Shown here: positions 40,738-50,076 of the stretch, piece after piece
Layout: each line of letters begins with the position of its first letter
Position numbering within the stretch: position 1 is the stretch's first letter
From: Acidimicrobiia bacterium
GTDB taxonomy: Bacteria > Actinomycetota > Acidimicrobiia > Acidimicrobiales > Ilumatobacteraceae
DNA: 53,127 bases
Direction of reading: 5' to 3'
Assembly (NCBI GenBank): GCA_009923785.1
Contig: RFSV01000005.1
Span: forward strand, 1-53,127
Program-made: the position numbers and the translations under genes
The notes under the pieces: generated by a model
Databases searched by the model: none
Seen by the model: only the letters and a program-made list of their open reading frames with translations
What the model was told of the DNA's origin: nothing

Positions 40738-41322
40738 TCAGTCGATTTCCAGATCCTCTGACGTGTCGACGGCCACACCCGATGCGGTAAGACGCTCGAG
40801 CAGAGAGTCTCTGATCGACATACCGGGTTCCCGCGCCTTCTCAGAGGCAATTCGCCACCCAAGACGACTCGAATACGTGAGGGGTGGCTCCCGCAAACGT
40901 CCGCCGAGGACGTCGGTCACTCGCCCGAAGAAAAGTTGATGATCGGCCATCTTCTTGTCGTCGAAGATCTCGCAACGCAACCACGCAACTGCGTCGACCA
41001 CGACCGGAAGTCCATCGTCACCCCATGACGTCAAGAATTCCTCGGCGACATGTCGAAACTTTCGACCGGGGTACGAGAAATATTGACCGGCGGCCACCTG
41101 GTCCCCGGCCAGGATCGAGACCGCAAAAGTTCCTGACGAGGCGATGAGCGAAAACGTGTCGTGCTTGGGCGACACCGAGGCCATCACGATGGGTTCGTCG
41201 AAACTCACCTGCGACACCCAATGGCTCGTGTACGCGCGACGAACTCCACCATGGGTGGCACCGACCACCTGGACGCCGTGCATCATCTGGCCGAGACATC
41301 GCTTGATCTGAGGGTCGATCAT
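40738..41322 (-). CDS. Flavin reductase-like domain protein
   Basis: A 194-residue protein of the FMN-binding split-barrel flavin reductase family. QMMHGVQVVGATHGG, the AYTSHWVSQVSFDEPIVMASVSPKHDTFSLI strand pair and FAVSILAGDQVAAGQYF match it, and DHQLFFGRVTDVL is the His-bearing C-terminal strand. It should reduce free or bound FMN/FAD using NAD(P)H, often to supply a partner monooxygenase. Two flavin- or haem-dependent oxygenases lie further along, but none is adjacent. CAGACT ends 6 bases before the ATG. Confidence 0.85.
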   Translation of the reverse strand: MIDPQIKRCLGQMMHGVQVVGATHGGVRRAYTSHWVSQVSFDEPIVMASVSPKHDTFSLIASSGTFAVSILAGDQVAAGQYFSYPGRKFRHVAEEFLTSWGDDGLPVVVDAVAWLRCEIFDDKKMADHQLFFGRVTDVLGGRLREPPLTYSSRLGWRIASEKAREPGMSIRDSLLERLTASGVAVDTSEDLEID

Positions 41323-41328
41323 GTTCTC

Positions 41329-41334
41329 AGTCTG
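41329..41334 (-). promoter_or_regulatory. Possible -10 element of the flavin reductase gene
   Basis: CAGACT, then 6 bases, then the ATG at 41322; the same hexamer and spacing as before the threonine aldolase gene. Confidence 0.4.
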
Positions 41335-41392
41335 ATGGCTGTTTCACCGAGTGGCTAGTCGGGCGACCAAAGATCGTTCGATCGATCGAGAT

Positions 41393-42160
41393 TCAATTGA
41401 GCGGAGCGATGGCGCGCAACCACTCGCCTTTTTCGCGATCACCGATACTCGGCAGACATGACCTCGCCCACATGACGGCTCCGAGCACGCTCGACGCATT
41501 GAGATCACCGGTGCGCGTGCGGGCCATCCAATAGGCCTTTTGATTGTTCAGCATCCTTTCGACGATCGCGACATTCGACGACGGATACCAAGCTTCCGAT
41601 GGAATGACGATCGGTCCGCCGGCCAGGCGGCTCACGAGTTCTCGGCAGCCAGTCGCGTCGAGGGCCGCTCCACCATGGAACGGGTCGAAGAAGCGAGCCG
41701 GGATGCGGGCCAATCCGTCAAGCTCGCCCACGACGAAATGGCCGGGCAAGCCGATGCCGCGCACGTCGACTCCCACGCGAGCCGCCACTTCGATCATCAA
41801 GACGGACAACGTGATCGGCAAACCGACGCCGCGGTCGAGCACCACGTCCAGGAAGGAATTGCGGGGGTCGTAGTAATCGACAGCGTCCCCTCGAAAGCGC
41901 CCCGATTCGAAAAGAGCGCGGGCGACGCCGAAAGACGTGGGAACTTCGACGGCCGCCGCCAGTTCGTCCAGTCGTGCGAGTTGACCGATCATGTCGAGAT
42001 CGACGCGACCGCCATCGAAGCCGGCATCGACCATGGCCAGACGGACGAGTGCAGCCATGGCGAAGGCCGATTCAGCGAGTGGAACGTCGCTCGATCGGAC
42101 CGTCGAACGAAACACACGAGCGATCTCGACTTCGTCCCACGAACGTCCGGCCGACTGCAC
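41393..42160 (-). CDS. SirB1/transglutaminase-like family protein
   Basis: A 255-residue protein of the SirB1 (Transglut_core2) family. Helices with LAMVDAGFDGGRVDLDMI lead to NSFLDVVLDRGVGLPITLSVLMIEVAARVGVDVRGIGLPGHFVVG, the family core, then FFDPFHGGAALDATGCRELV. The catalytic Cys of true transglutaminases is not evident (LSVLM region), as in most SirB1 members. No reaction is established. The GTG at 42160 is chosen because TACCCT lies 7 bases upstream; the frame extends further but overlaps the divergent AMP-ligase promoter. Confidence 0.8.
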   Translation of the reverse strand: MQSAGRSWDEVEIARVFRSTVRSSDVPLAESAFAMAALVRLAMVDAGFDGGRVDLDMIGQLARLDELAAAVEVPTSFGVARALFESGRFRGDAVDYYDPRNSFLDVVLDRGVGLPITLSVLMIEVAARVGVDVRGIGLPGHFVVGELDGLARIPARFFDPFHGGAALDATGCRELVSRLAGGPIVIPSEAWYPSSNVAIVERMLNNQKAYWMARTRTGDLNASSVLGAVMWARSCLPSIGDREKGEWLRAIAPLN

Positions 42161-42167
42161 CTCGTCG

Positions 42168-42173
42168 AGGGTA
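42168..42173 (-). promoter_or_regulatory. -10 element of the SirB1-like gene
   Basis: TACCCT, then 7 bases, then the GTG at 42160. Back to back with the identical hexamer at 42181-42186. Confidence 0.55.
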
Positions 42174-42180
42174 CCCCTAC

Positions 42181-42186
42181 TACCCT
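42181..42186 (+). promoter_or_regulatory. -10 element, leaderless start of the AMP-ligase gene
   Basis: TACCCT, then 6 bases, then the ATG at 42193. Confidence 0.65.
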
Positions 42187-42192
42187 TTGGCC

Positions 42193-43743
42193 ATGTATCT
42201 GGGAGCTCACACCTTGACGACACCCGACAAGCCGGCCCTCGTGATGACCGGCTCCGGGTACACACAGACCTTTGCCGAACTCGATGCAGCGGCCAATCGC
42301 CTCTCGCACTTGTTCTACAACGCCGGGCTTCGACCCGGAGACCACGTGGCTCTGTGCATGGAAAATCATGATCGTTACCTCGAAGTTCTCTGGGGATGCC
42401 AGTACGCCGGACTCGTGTACACCGCAGCATCGTCGCGACTCACCAGCAAGGAACTGTCGTACATCATCAACGACTGCGCGGCCAAGGTGTTCATCACGTC
42501 GAAGTACAAGGCTGACCAAGCGGCCGAGATCGTCACCGATACCCCCAACGTCGCGCTCCGTTTGATGCTCGACGGCACCATCGAGGGCTACGAGTCGTAC
42601 GAGAATGCAGTCGCCTCGCAGCCGCTCACTCCGCTCTCCGATCGGATCGCTGGTACCGACATGCTCTACTCGTCGGGAACCACGGGTTTGCCGAAGGGAG
42701 TGACCAAGCCGTTCGTGCCTCTACCGCTCGAGGAGACCGCCACGTCGGTGGCCCCGACGCTTGGCATGCTGTTCGGCTTCACACCCGACAGCATCTATCT
42801 CTCTCCGGCTCCCATGTATCACGCAGCACCACTGCGATTCACGATGGCCGCTCAGAGTGTCGGCGCCACTGCAGTGGTGATGGAGCACTTCGACCCCGAG
42901 GAATACCTGAAGGCCGTCGAGACTCATCATGTGACGCACAGCCAGGTCGTTCCGACGATGTTCGTTCGCATGCTGAAACTCGACGACGACGTTCGATCCA
43001 AGTACGACGTGTCGTCGCTTCAAGCAGTGATCCACGCCGCGGCGCCGTGCCCCATCCCGGTCAAGAAGCAGATGATCGACTGGTTCGGCTCCATCATCCA
43101 CGAGTACTACGCCGGAACCGAAGGAAACGGCTTCGTCTACTGCAACAGTGACATGTGGTTGGCACATCAGGGAACCGTTGGTATGCCGATCGGCTGCACC
43201 ATTCACATCTGCGGCGACGACGGTGCAGAGCTACCCAAGTACGAAAGTGGGACGATCTTTTTCGAAGGTGGCGCCGAGTTCGAATACCACAACGACCCCG
43301 AGAAGACGAAGAACTCACGTCACCCGAAGGGATGGAGCACTCTCGGAGACGTCGGTTACCTCGACGACGACGGCTTTTTGTACCTCACTGATCGCAAGGC
43401 CTACATGATCATCTCGGGTGGAGTGAACATCTACCCGCAAGAGTCCGAAAACGTTCTCGTGACCCACCCCAAGGTCGTCGACGTGGCCGTGTTCGGAGTT
43501 CCGAACGACGACTTCGGCGAAGAGGTGAAAGCAGTCGTGCAGCCCAAGGTCATGCCGGGATCCGACGCCGAGGCCAAGCAACTCGAGCAGGAGCTCATCG
43601 CTTTCTGTCGCTCCGAATTAGCCGACGTGAAGTGCCCTCGATCGATCGACTTCCGCCCCGAACTGCCTCGACACCCCACCGGGAAGCTGTACAAGCGCCT
43701 ACTGAAGGACGAGTACTGGAAGAACGCCGGACGTTCGATCTAG
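42193..43743 (+). CDS. Acyl-CoA synthetase (AMP-forming ligase)
   Basis: A 516-residue member of the ANL superfamily that activates a carboxylic acid with ATP and joins it to CoA. The P-loop-like DMLYSSGTTGLPKGVTKP, the YYAGTEGNG motif, TLGDVGYLDDDGFLYLTDRKAYMIISGGVNIYPQE (hinge) and the catalytic lysine region RHPTGKLYKRLL are all present. The sequence suggests a fatty- or steroid-type acid ligase, but the substrate is not readable. The start is fixed by TACCCT 6 bases upstream. Its TAG stop shares CTAG with the convergent ALDH stop. Confidence 0.94.
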   Translation: MYLGAHTLTTPDKPALVMTGSGYTQTFAELDAAANRLSHLFYNAGLRPGDHVALCMENHDRYLEVLWGCQYAGLVYTAASSRLTSKELSYIINDCAAKVFITSKYKADQAAEIVTDTPNVALRLMLDGTIEGYESYENAVASQPLTPLSDRIAGTDMLYSSGTTGLPKGVTKPFVPLPLEETATSVAPTLGMLFGFTPDSIYLSPAPMYHAAPLRFTMAAQSVGATAVVMEHFDPEEYLKAVETHHVTHSQVVPTMFVRMLKLDDDVRSKYDVSSLQAVIHAAAPCPIPVKKQMIDWFGSIIHEYYAGTEGNGFVYCNSDMWLAHQGTVGMPIGCTIHICGDDGAELPKYESGTIFFEGGAEFEYHNDPEKTKNSRHPKGWSTLGDVGYLDDDGFLYLTDRKAYMIISGGVNIYPQESENVLVTHPKVVDVAVFGVPNDDFGEEVKAVVQPKVMPGSDAEAKQLEQELIAFCRSELADVKCPRSIDFRPELPRHPTGKLYKRLLKDEYWKNAGRSI

Positions 43744-45194
43744 TCCCCGATCACCACCATCTTCAGCTCCGTCATCTCACGAATCGTGTAAGCCGGACCT
43801 TCGCGGGTGTTCCCGCTGTCACGTACTCCCCCGTACGGTTGGTGATCGGCGCGCCACGTCGGCACCTCGTTCACCAGGACCCCGCCGAAATCGAGCGTCC
43901 GGACTGCCGTGAGCGCCGTCGACAGGTCGGCCGTGAAGATCGCGGCCTGCAGACCGAAAGCCGAATCGTTGGCGAGGCGTAGCGCCTCGTCCACATCGTC
44001 GTAACGCGCGACCGCCACGACCGGACCGAACAACTCCTGTGAACAGACCTTCATCGACGGATCGACATCGACCAGGACCGTCGGAGCGAGTACGCCTTGG
44101 TCGCCGACCACACCTCCACAGACGACTCTCGCTCCGGCCGACCGGGCCTCGTCGATCCAGGCAACCACCCGATCGGTCTCCGCTGCCGAGATCAAGGAAG
44201 ACACCTCGGTTGCTTCGTCCATCGGGTCTCCGACCGCAAGTGAGTTCACCTGTTCGACGAGCGTGTCGATGAATTCGTCGGCGATCGACGTATGAACGAA
44301 TATTCGCTGTGTGGAGATGCACGACTGCCCGGCATGACTGAATCCGGCCAGTCGAATCTTCGTCGCCGCCGTTCGCCAATCCCCTGAGGGCTCGATGATC
44401 ACCGGTGCGTTGTTGCCGAGTTCGAGTCCGACGCGCTTACGAGGAGCGCGGGCGCGAATTCCCCATCCGACGTCGGGCGATCCGGTAAATGTCACGAGTG
44501 CCACATCGGGATGGTCGACGATCGCGTTGCCGACCGTCCCGCCACTTCCGGTGACGACATGGAGGAAATCGGCCGGCAGTCCACAATCGTCGATCAGCAA
44601 CTCACTGAGGGCGATCGAGGAGAAGGGGGTCTGAGAGGCCGGTTTCAGAACCACCGGACAGCCAGCGGCAATCGCCGGTCCAACCTTGTGCACCACCAGG
44701 TTCAACGGAAAGTTGAACGGGGCAATCGCCCCGACCACCCCGATCGGCACCCTCATCGTGAAACCGATCTTGCCGATTCCGCTCGGCGCCGCTTCGAGCG
44801 GAATCGTCTCTCCCGTCAATCGTCGGGCTTCGGCCGCCGAAAAACCCAAAGTGCTGACAGCTCGTTCGACTTCGACGCGGGCCGTACGAATCGGCTTGGC
44901 GGATTCGCGTGCGATGATCCGCGCGAATTCCTCGCGGTGATCCTCGAGGGCCCGCGCCGCTCGCTCGAGAACGGCAACTCTTTCGTGCTGGACGAGACCT
45001 CTGCGCAGGCCTTCCCGGGCCGATTGCACCGCTCGATCCACGTCGCCCGGGGAACACGACGGAACGATTCCCACTTGCGAACCGTCGAAAGGAGACATGA
45101 CCTCGAACGTGTGCGACGAGTCGCCCGACCACGATTCACCAGCGAGTCGAAGGGGCCGGACGGTTCCGTTGACAGGTTCGAAACGTGACGTCAT
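43740..45194 (-). CDS. NAD(P)-dependent aldehyde dehydrogenase
   Basis: A 484-residue aldehyde dehydrogenase that oxidises an aldehyde to the acid. The cofactor loop IAPFNFPLNLVVHKVGPAIAAGCPVVLKPA, FTGSPDVGW, the general-base Glu in LELGNNAPVI, and the nucleophilic Cys in FSHAGQSCISTQR are present, with the C-terminal QELFGPVVAV. The family usually has GG after the Glu; here it reads GNN, as in non-phosphorylating GAPDH or succinate semialdehyde types. TATGGT ends 6 bases before the ATG at 45194, which lies in a TTTCGCCATGACG context. Confidence 0.93.
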   Translation of the reverse strand: MTSRFEPVNGTVRPLRLAGESWSGDSSHTFEVMSPFDGSQVGIVPSCSPGDVDRAVQSAREGLRRGLVQHERVAVLERAARALEDHREEFARIIARESAKPIRTARVEVERAVSTLGFSAAEARRLTGETIPLEAAPSGIGKIGFTMRVPIGVVGAIAPFNFPLNLVVHKVGPAIAAGCPVVLKPASQTPFSSIALSELLIDDCGLPADFLHVVTGSGGTVGNAIVDHPDVALVTFTGSPDVGWGIRARAPRKRVGLELGNNAPVIIEPSGDWRTAATKIRLAGFSHAGQSCISTQRIFVHTSIADEFIDTLVEQVNSLAVGDPMDEATEVSSLISAAETDRVVAWIDEARSAGARVVCGGVVGDQGVLAPTVLVDVDPSMKVCSQELFGPVVAVARYDDVDEALRLANDSAFGLQAAIFTADLSTALTAVRTLDFGGVLVNEVPTWRADHQPYGGVRDSGNTREGPAYTIREMTELKMVVIGD

Positions 45195-45200
45195 GGCGAA

Positions 45201-45206
45201 ACCATA
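45201..45206 (-). promoter_or_regulatory. -10 element, leaderless start of the ALDH gene
   Basis: TATGGT, then 6 bases, then the ATG at 45194. Confidence 0.6.
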
Positions 45207-45215
45207 GTGACGAGC

Positions 45216-45221
45216 GATACT
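45216..45221 (+). promoter_or_regulatory. Possible -10 element of the second GDPD gene
   Basis: GATACT, then 6 bases, then the GTG at 45228; first position differs from the consensus. Confidence 0.4.
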
Positions 45222-45227
45222 GAAACC

Positions 45228-45986
45228 GTGAGTTCGACGCTTCATCCGTACCTACGACCGCACGCCGACGGCGGGTTCGTCGGCTTCGCCCACCGCGGCG
45301 GGACACGGGCGGCACCCGAGAACACCCTCGCCGCTTTCACCCACGCGCGATCCCTCGGATTCCTCTACCTCGAAACCGACGTACACCTGGCCAAGGACGG
45401 AACGATCGTGGCCTTCCACGACACTGACCTGACTCGCACCTGCGGAGTGCCGACCGTGATCGCCGACGCGTCGTGGGACGAAATCGCCGAGGCACGCGTC
45501 GGGGGCGAACATCGGGTCCCACGTCTCGACGATCTCTTCGACGCCTTTCCCGACTGCTTCTTCAACATCGACACCAAGAGCGACGCCGTCGTCGATCCGA
45601 CGATCGAGGCGATCAAGAGACGTGGTCTTGCCGACAAAGTGTGCATCGGCTCGTTCAGCCATCGGCGACTAGCCAGAGTTCGCCGAGCCATGGGGAACGC
45701 CGTGTGTACGAGCGCCAGTCCGCTCGAAATTGCCCGTTGGCTGGCCGGCTGGGTACCCGACGGCCCCAATTGCTTTCAGGTTCCGGTGCGACAAGGTCGC
45801 GTCCCCGTCGTCAGCGAACGGAGTTTGCGTCGGGCCCGCCGGGCCGACAAGCCGGTTCACGTCTGGACGATCGACGACCCAGGAACGATGCAGCGTCTCA
45901 TCGACCTCGGTGTCGACGGAATCATGACCGACGATCCCGAGACGCTGAAAGCCGTGGCCCGCGCCAACGGCCACTGGACCGACTGA
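45228..45986 (+). CDS. Glycerophosphodiester phosphodiesterase (second copy)
   Basis: A 252-residue GDPD-family enzyme with the catalytic HRGG (FAHRGGTRAAPENT), LETDVHLAKDGTIVAFHD (metal Glu and Asp, second His), FNIDTKS and WTIDDPGTMQRLIDLGVDGIMTDDP. It hydrolyses deacylated phospholipids. It differs clearly from the copy at 19393, so it is not a recent duplicate. I take the GTG at 45228, 6 bases after GATACT; the GTG at 45207 in frame would add 7 residues and overlap the divergent promoter. Confidence 0.9.
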   Translation: MSSTLHPYLRPHADGGFVGFAHRGGTRAAPENTLAAFTHARSLGFLYLETDVHLAKDGTIVAFHDTDLTRTCGVPTVIADASWDEIAEARVGGEHRVPRLDDLFDAFPDCFFNIDTKSDAVVDPTIEAIKRRGLADKVCIGSFSHRRLARVRRAMGNAVCTSASPLEIARWLAGWVPDGPNCFQVPVRQGRVPVVSERSLRRARRADKPVHVWTIDDPGTMQRLIDLGVDGIMTDDPETLKAVARANGHWTD

Positions 45987-45999
45987 AACCGAAGCTGCG

Positions 46000-47226
46000 T
46001 CAGGCCTCTACCTTCAGCGATTCGAGACCACGAATGACGAAGTTCGGAAGTCGACGCGGCTCGTCGACCAGTGACAGGCCCGGACAACGCTTCACCAGCC
46101 CGGCCATCGAGACGGCGATCTCTTGACGAGCGAGCGGTGCACCCACGCAGAAGTGCACTCCGCCGCCGAATCCGATGTGGGCCTGATCGCCGCGACCGAT
46201 GTCGAAGCGATCGGGATCGGCGAACCGGCGCGGATCACGTTGTGCGGATCCGAAGAGCATGGCGACCTCGTCACCCTTGGTCATCATCTGGCCGGCGATT
46301 TCGACCTCATCCTCGAGTATCCATCGTTCGAAGAGCTGAAGCGGCGCGTCCCAGCGCAGCATCTCTTCCACTGCCGTCCGCGAATCGACCTCGCCGACGG
46401 CCAGGCGGTTCCATTCGTGCGGGTGACGCAGGAGCGCATGGATACCGTTGCCCAGTGTGTTGACCGTCGCCTCGTGACCGGCTTCGAGGAGAACCATCGT
46501 CGTCGACACGATCTCGTCCTCGGTCAACACGTCACCTTCGTCTTCCACGGCGACCAACTCCGAAACGAGGAGTCCGTCGGGCGACCTTCGTTTTTCGGCG
46601 ATCAGGTCCTTGGTGTACGCGATGTACTCGGCCGCAGCCCGATCGGCGGCGCGGCACACCTCGTCGGGAGTCGACAGCTCGTACATCTTCACGATCGCAT
46701 GTGACCAGTCGAGAAGAGCGCGAGTGTCCGAACGCGGGACGCCGAGCATCGAGCAGATCACCGCCACCGAATACGGCTGTGCGTAGTCCGACAGAATGTC
46801 GAACCGACCCCGCTCGACGCACTCGTCGAGCAGCGCGTTGGCCAGACCTTCGATCGTCGGACGAAGTTCGGCGACAGCTCTCGGGGTGAAAACCTTGGAA
46901 ACAAGGCGCCGAATCCGCGTGTGGTCAGGCGGTTCGAGACACAACAACGACCACCGCTCGTGCTGCAGAAACGAAGCCCATCGCTGATCAGGCTCTTCTC
47001 GCCCGAGTTCCTCGTGAGAATAGAGGTGCGAGTAGCTGCGCCCGAGGCGACGATCTCGCAGTGTCTCGTGAACGTCGGAAAATCGCGTGAGCATCCACTG
47101 GCCAGTCACTTCGTTGCGGAACACCGGCGTGGCTTCGCGAAGGGCCGAGAGAACCGGGTACGGATCGTCGAGGAACTCCGGATCGTCTGGCCGAAAACGG
47201 GCGATGGCCTCGGACAGCCCACTCAT
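46000..47226 (-). CDS. Cytochrome P450
   Basis: A 408-residue soluble bacterial P450 monooxygenase. The I-helix AGHEAT (249-254), the K-helix ExxR in EEMLRW (E288, R291), and the haem loop FGGGVHFCVG with the thiolate C360 are intact. The N-terminal RFRPDDPEFLDDPYPVLSALRE is typical of the actinobacterial CYP families. Electron partners are not adjacent; the Asp-type ferredoxin at 27335 is a candidate. The ATG overlaps the LLM oxidoreductase stop (ATGA), so the two form a coupled operon and may act in one pathway. The substrate is unknown. Confidence 0.95.
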   Translation of the reverse strand: MSGLSEAIARFRPDDPEFLDDPYPVLSALREATPVFRNEVTGQWMLTRFSDVHETLRDRRLGRSYSHLYSHEELGREEPDQRWASFLQHERWSLLCLEPPDHTRIRRLVSKVFTPRAVAELRPTIEGLANALLDECVERGRFDILSDYAQPYSVAVICSMLGVPRSDTRALLDWSHAIVKMYELSTPDEVCRAADRAAAEYIAYTKDLIAEKRRSPDGLLVSELVAVEDEGDVLTEDEIVSTTMVLLEAGHEATVNTLGNGIHALLRHPHEWNRLAVGEVDSRTAVEEMLRWDAPLQLFERWILEDEVEIAGQMMTKGDEVAMLFGSAQRDPRRFADPDRFDIGRGDQAHIGFGGGVHFCVGAPLARQEIAVSMAGLVKRCPGLSLVDEPRRLPNFVIRGLESLKVEA

Positions 47227-48383
47227 CGCACGAGGGGCATGACCTCGTTCATGAAGCGGGCCATCTGCTCGTCCGCCTTCTTGTACGAGTCGCCGAGCAT
47301 GTGGGGGAAAATCGTCAGATAGTCGAGACCGAGCAAGTCCTTGTAGAACTGAACGCCCTCGGCGACCTGCTCCGGGGTGCCGAGCAGAATCGTCTTGTTG
47401 TCGACCGACTCCTGCAGCGTCGGGATGAGACCCGGCTTGGCCGGCTTTCCGTCCTCGCCCATGTAGCCGCGGCTCCAGCCGTACGGCCCCAAGAACTTCC
47501 AGAACTCGTCGTGACCCGGCGTGGCCGAAGCCCACGCCTTCTCGTAGCTGTCCTCGACCCGAACCGATATCACCAGCATGCGCTTTTCGTGCGCCGCCGG
47601 CGTAGTGCCGTGAGCGGCTTCGTACTTCTCGCCGTACACGTTCCAGAACCGCTGGATGAACGAATAATGCTGATTCCAGAAGACAGCCGAATGTCCGACT
47701 CGGGCGACGTAGTCGAGAGTCGGCGGGCTGGTCACGGCCTGCCAAATCTCGTAGGGGTAGATCGGGCGAGGAACGAGGGTCAGGTCCTGCACGGTGCTGC
47801 CACGATCGGGAATCCCCGGTATCGGGATCTGGAAATGCTTACCCGCGAAGGAAAAGGTGTCGTTGTCGAGGGCTCGTCGAACGATCTCCATCGACTCTTC
47901 GAACACCTCTCGATTCAAGGTGTCATCGGCAGCCTGATCGGGGTTGTCATGCGAGCCGATCGAGACGCCCTTGTCGTTCAGGTGGAGGACCTCACGCGGT
48001 ACGGTGCCGCGGCCGACCCCGAGCATGCCGCGGCCACCAGACAGGTTGTGCAAGGTAGCGAAGTCCTCCGCTAGACGAAGAGGGTTCCATTGCGGCACCA
48101 CGTTGAACATGGCGCCGAGACGGATGCGCTTCGTCTGTGCGGCGATCCATGCCGAGATGAGCAGACCATTCGGAATCACCTCGTAGCCCTCGTACTGGAA
48201 GTGATGTTCAGTGGTCCAAAAGGAGTCGAAGCCAAGTCGGTCGGCTTCGATCGCCGAGTTGACGTAGTCGAGCGTCGCTTTCCACATGTGGTCATTGGAG
48301 AAACGACGATCCATCGGATGCGGCGGACCGGCCCCGGCGTCGTCCATCTCCACACCACCGAAGAAGAACGCTCCGACCTTCAT
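47223..48383 (-). CDS. LLM-class flavin-dependent oxidoreductase
   Basis: A 386-residue luciferase-like monooxygenase/F420- or FMN-dependent oxidoreductase. The N-terminal strand MKVGAFFFGGVEM, the active-site WTTEHHFQYEGYEVIPNGLLI and GGRGMLGVGRGTVPREVL (flavin-binding turn) are characteristic, followed by EVFEESMEIVRRAL. LLM enzymes oxidise or reduce small organics with reduced flavin or F420; the coenzyme cannot be decided here. GGGAGG lies just before the ATG, and TACTGT (48406-48411) gives a leader of about 16 nt. The P450 gene follows with an ATGA overlap. Confidence 0.92.
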   Translation of the reverse strand: MKVGAFFFGGVEMDDAGAGPPHPMDRRFSNDHMWKATLDYVNSAIEADRLGFDSFWTTEHHFQYEGYEVIPNGLLISAWIAAQTKRIRLGAMFNVVPQWNPLRLAEDFATLHNLSGGRGMLGVGRGTVPREVLHLNDKGVSIGSHDNPDQAADDTLNREVFEESMEIVRRALDNDTFSFAGKHFQIPIPGIPDRGSTVQDLTLVPRPIYPYEIWQAVTSPPTLDYVARVGHSAVFWNQHYSFIQRFWNVYGEKYEAAHGTTPAAHEKRMLVISVRVEDSYEKAWASATPGHDEFWKFLGPYGWSRGYMGEDGKPAKPGLIPTLQESVDNKTILLGTPEQVAEGVQFYKDLLGLDYLTIFPHMLGDSYKKADEQMARFMNEVMPLVR

Positions 48384-48405
48384 GGGACCTCCCTGCTCAG
48401 TCCCG

Positions 48406-48411
48406 ACAGTA
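48406..48411 (-). promoter_or_regulatory. -10 element of the LLM-P450 operon
   Basis: TACTGT about 22 bases before the ATG at 48383, giving a short leader that contains GGGAGG. Confidence 0.45.
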
Positions 48412-48498
48412 CCAGCGCTCCCACATCCGCTCGGGAGCGCATGACCGATCACCGTGAGATGCTCGTCACGAACGAGGCGCGGCGCCGGACACGCGTGC

Positions 48499-48504
48499 CA
48501 CACT
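48499..48504 (+). promoter_or_regulatory. Possible -10 element of the CrtI-like gene
   Basis: CACACT, then 6 bases, then the ATG at 48511; one mismatch at the first position. Confidence 0.4.
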
Positions 48505-48510
48505 TCATCC

Positions 48511-50073
48511 ATGATCGAGGGCGACGACACCGGTCTCGTGTCGTCGTGCGACGTAGTCGTGGTTGGAGCCGGCCACAACGGCCTCGTGGCAGCCAATTAC
48601 TTACAACGGGCCGGACTCGACGTGCTGTTGGTGGAGGCGCGTACCGCCGTCGGGGGCTGCTCGGCCTCCGAGCCGTTCGGCGGCTGCACGGTGAACATCT
48701 GCAACTGCGATCACATCACGTTCCGAACAACACCCGTGTTCGACGAGCTCGGTCTCGTCGAGGCCGGGCTCGCCTACCTCGACGTCGAACCGTCACAACT
48801 CAACATGACCTGGGACCCCGGTCCGGCATGGGCGGTGTGGAAATCGGTCGACGACACGGTCGACGATCTGCGACGCACGTACCCGCACGAGGCCGACAAC
48901 TATCGGCGATATGCCGAGGCCGCCGTCCCGGTCGCGCGCCTGGTCCTCGAGGCGGCTGCCGCCGGACCTTGGCGAACCTCGCTACTTCGCACCGTCGCCG
49001 AACGGCGCGGCCGCGGCGTGCGACGACTGTTGGCCTGGAGTTCGATGAGCGCCGCCGCGGTCATGCGTTCGTTCTTCACCGACGAACGGGTCTATGCACC
49101 TGGTCTTGCGACCGGACCAGTCGTGTGGGGCCTGTCCCCCGAACTTCCCGGCACCGGACTCGGTGCGCTCACCTACGCGTTCCGACACGTGGCCCAGGTC
49201 GGTCGCCCGGTCGGAGGCAGCGGCGCCCTCGGCCAGACCCTCGCCGACGCATTCGTCGCACGAGGCGGTCGACTCCGCACCGGAATCCGCGTCGACTCGA
49301 TCGTGATGGAGGATGGACGAGCGATCGGCATCAGAACGTCCACCGGAGACGTCGTCCGTTCACGCAGGGTCGTATCGGCTACCGATCCGCGTCGAACCTT
49401 CCTCGAATGGTTGACCGACCCGCCGTATGGAGCCGGACCGCTGATCGAACGGTGGCGAGCCCAATCACATCAGCCCGGTTACGAGAGCAAGATCGACGCC
49501 ATAGTTCGTCACGCTCCCGTCTATCTAAACGACCGCATCGGCGAGGTCGAATCACCGCTCGTACCGTCGACGATGATCGTGCCGACAGTGTCCGAGATGC
49601 ATCAGGCCTACCTCGCCATCGCATCGGGCACGGTGGCGCGACGGCCCGTCATGTTCGCCAACGTCCCGTCGGTACTCGACCCGTCGATGGCCCCTGCGGA
49701 TCGACACGTTTTCAGTCTCGAAGTTCTGTTCACTCCGTACCACCATCCGGGCGGTTGGCCATCGTCGTCGGAGCCGAAACGATGGCTCGAGACCTACGCC
49801 ACGATGTGCGAACCCGGTTTTTTGGACGGAGTCGGCGACTGGCGGGCCATGACTCCCGATCGCTACGAATCCGACTTCCACATGCCCGAAGGACATGCCA
49901 CGAGTTTTGCTGGCGGCCCGATGGCCGCACTTCGCGGTCGACCCAGAGAACTCACGCGCTACAAGACATCCGTGCCGGGCCTCTTTCTGTGCGGAGCAGC
50001 CACGTTCCCCGGAGCCGGAATCTGGGGAGCCAGCGGTCGCCACTGCGCGACGGCCGTTCTGCGATCGCTCTGA
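48511..50073 (+). CDS. CrtI/retinol-saturase-like FAD-dependent oxidoreductase
   Basis: A 520-residue flavoprotein with an N-terminal dinucleotide fold (CDVVVVGAGHNGLVAANYLQRAGLDVLLVEAR), the GGC-SASEPFGG substrate-side segment, GGSGALGQTLADAFVARGGRLRTGIRVDSI, and the C-terminal flavin-closing VPGLFLCGAATFPGAGIWGASGRHCATAVL. This is the phytoene desaturase/CrtI-like superfamily, which dehydrogenates or isomerises polyenes, though many actinobacterial members have other lipid substrates. No carotenoid genes are adjacent. The ATG at 48511 is 6 bases after CACACT. It converges on the phosphoribosyltransferase gene. Confidence 0.88.
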   Translation: MIEGDDTGLVSSCDVVVVGAGHNGLVAANYLQRAGLDVLLVEARTAVGGCSASEPFGGCTVNICNCDHITFRTTPVFDELGLVEAGLAYLDVEPSQLNMTWDPGPAWAVWKSVDDTVDDLRRTYPHEADNYRRYAEAAVPVARLVLEAAAAGPWRTSLLRTVAERRGRGVRRLLAWSSMSAAAVMRSFFTDERVYAPGLATGPVVWGLSPELPGTGLGALTYAFRHVAQVGRPVGGSGALGQTLADAFVARGGRLRTGIRVDSIVMEDGRAIGIRTSTGDVVRSRRVVSATDPRRTFLEWLTDPPYGAGPLIERWRAQSHQPGYESKIDAIVRHAPVYLNDRIGEVESPLVPSTMIVPTVSEMHQAYLAIASGTVARRPVMFANVPSVLDPSMAPADRHVFSLEVLFTPYHHPGGWPSSSEPKRWLETYATMCEPGFLDGVGDWRAMTPDRYESDFHMPEGHATSFAGGPMAALRGRPRELTRYKTSVPGLFLCGAATFPGAGIWGASGRHCATAVLRSL

Positions 50074-50076
50074 TCG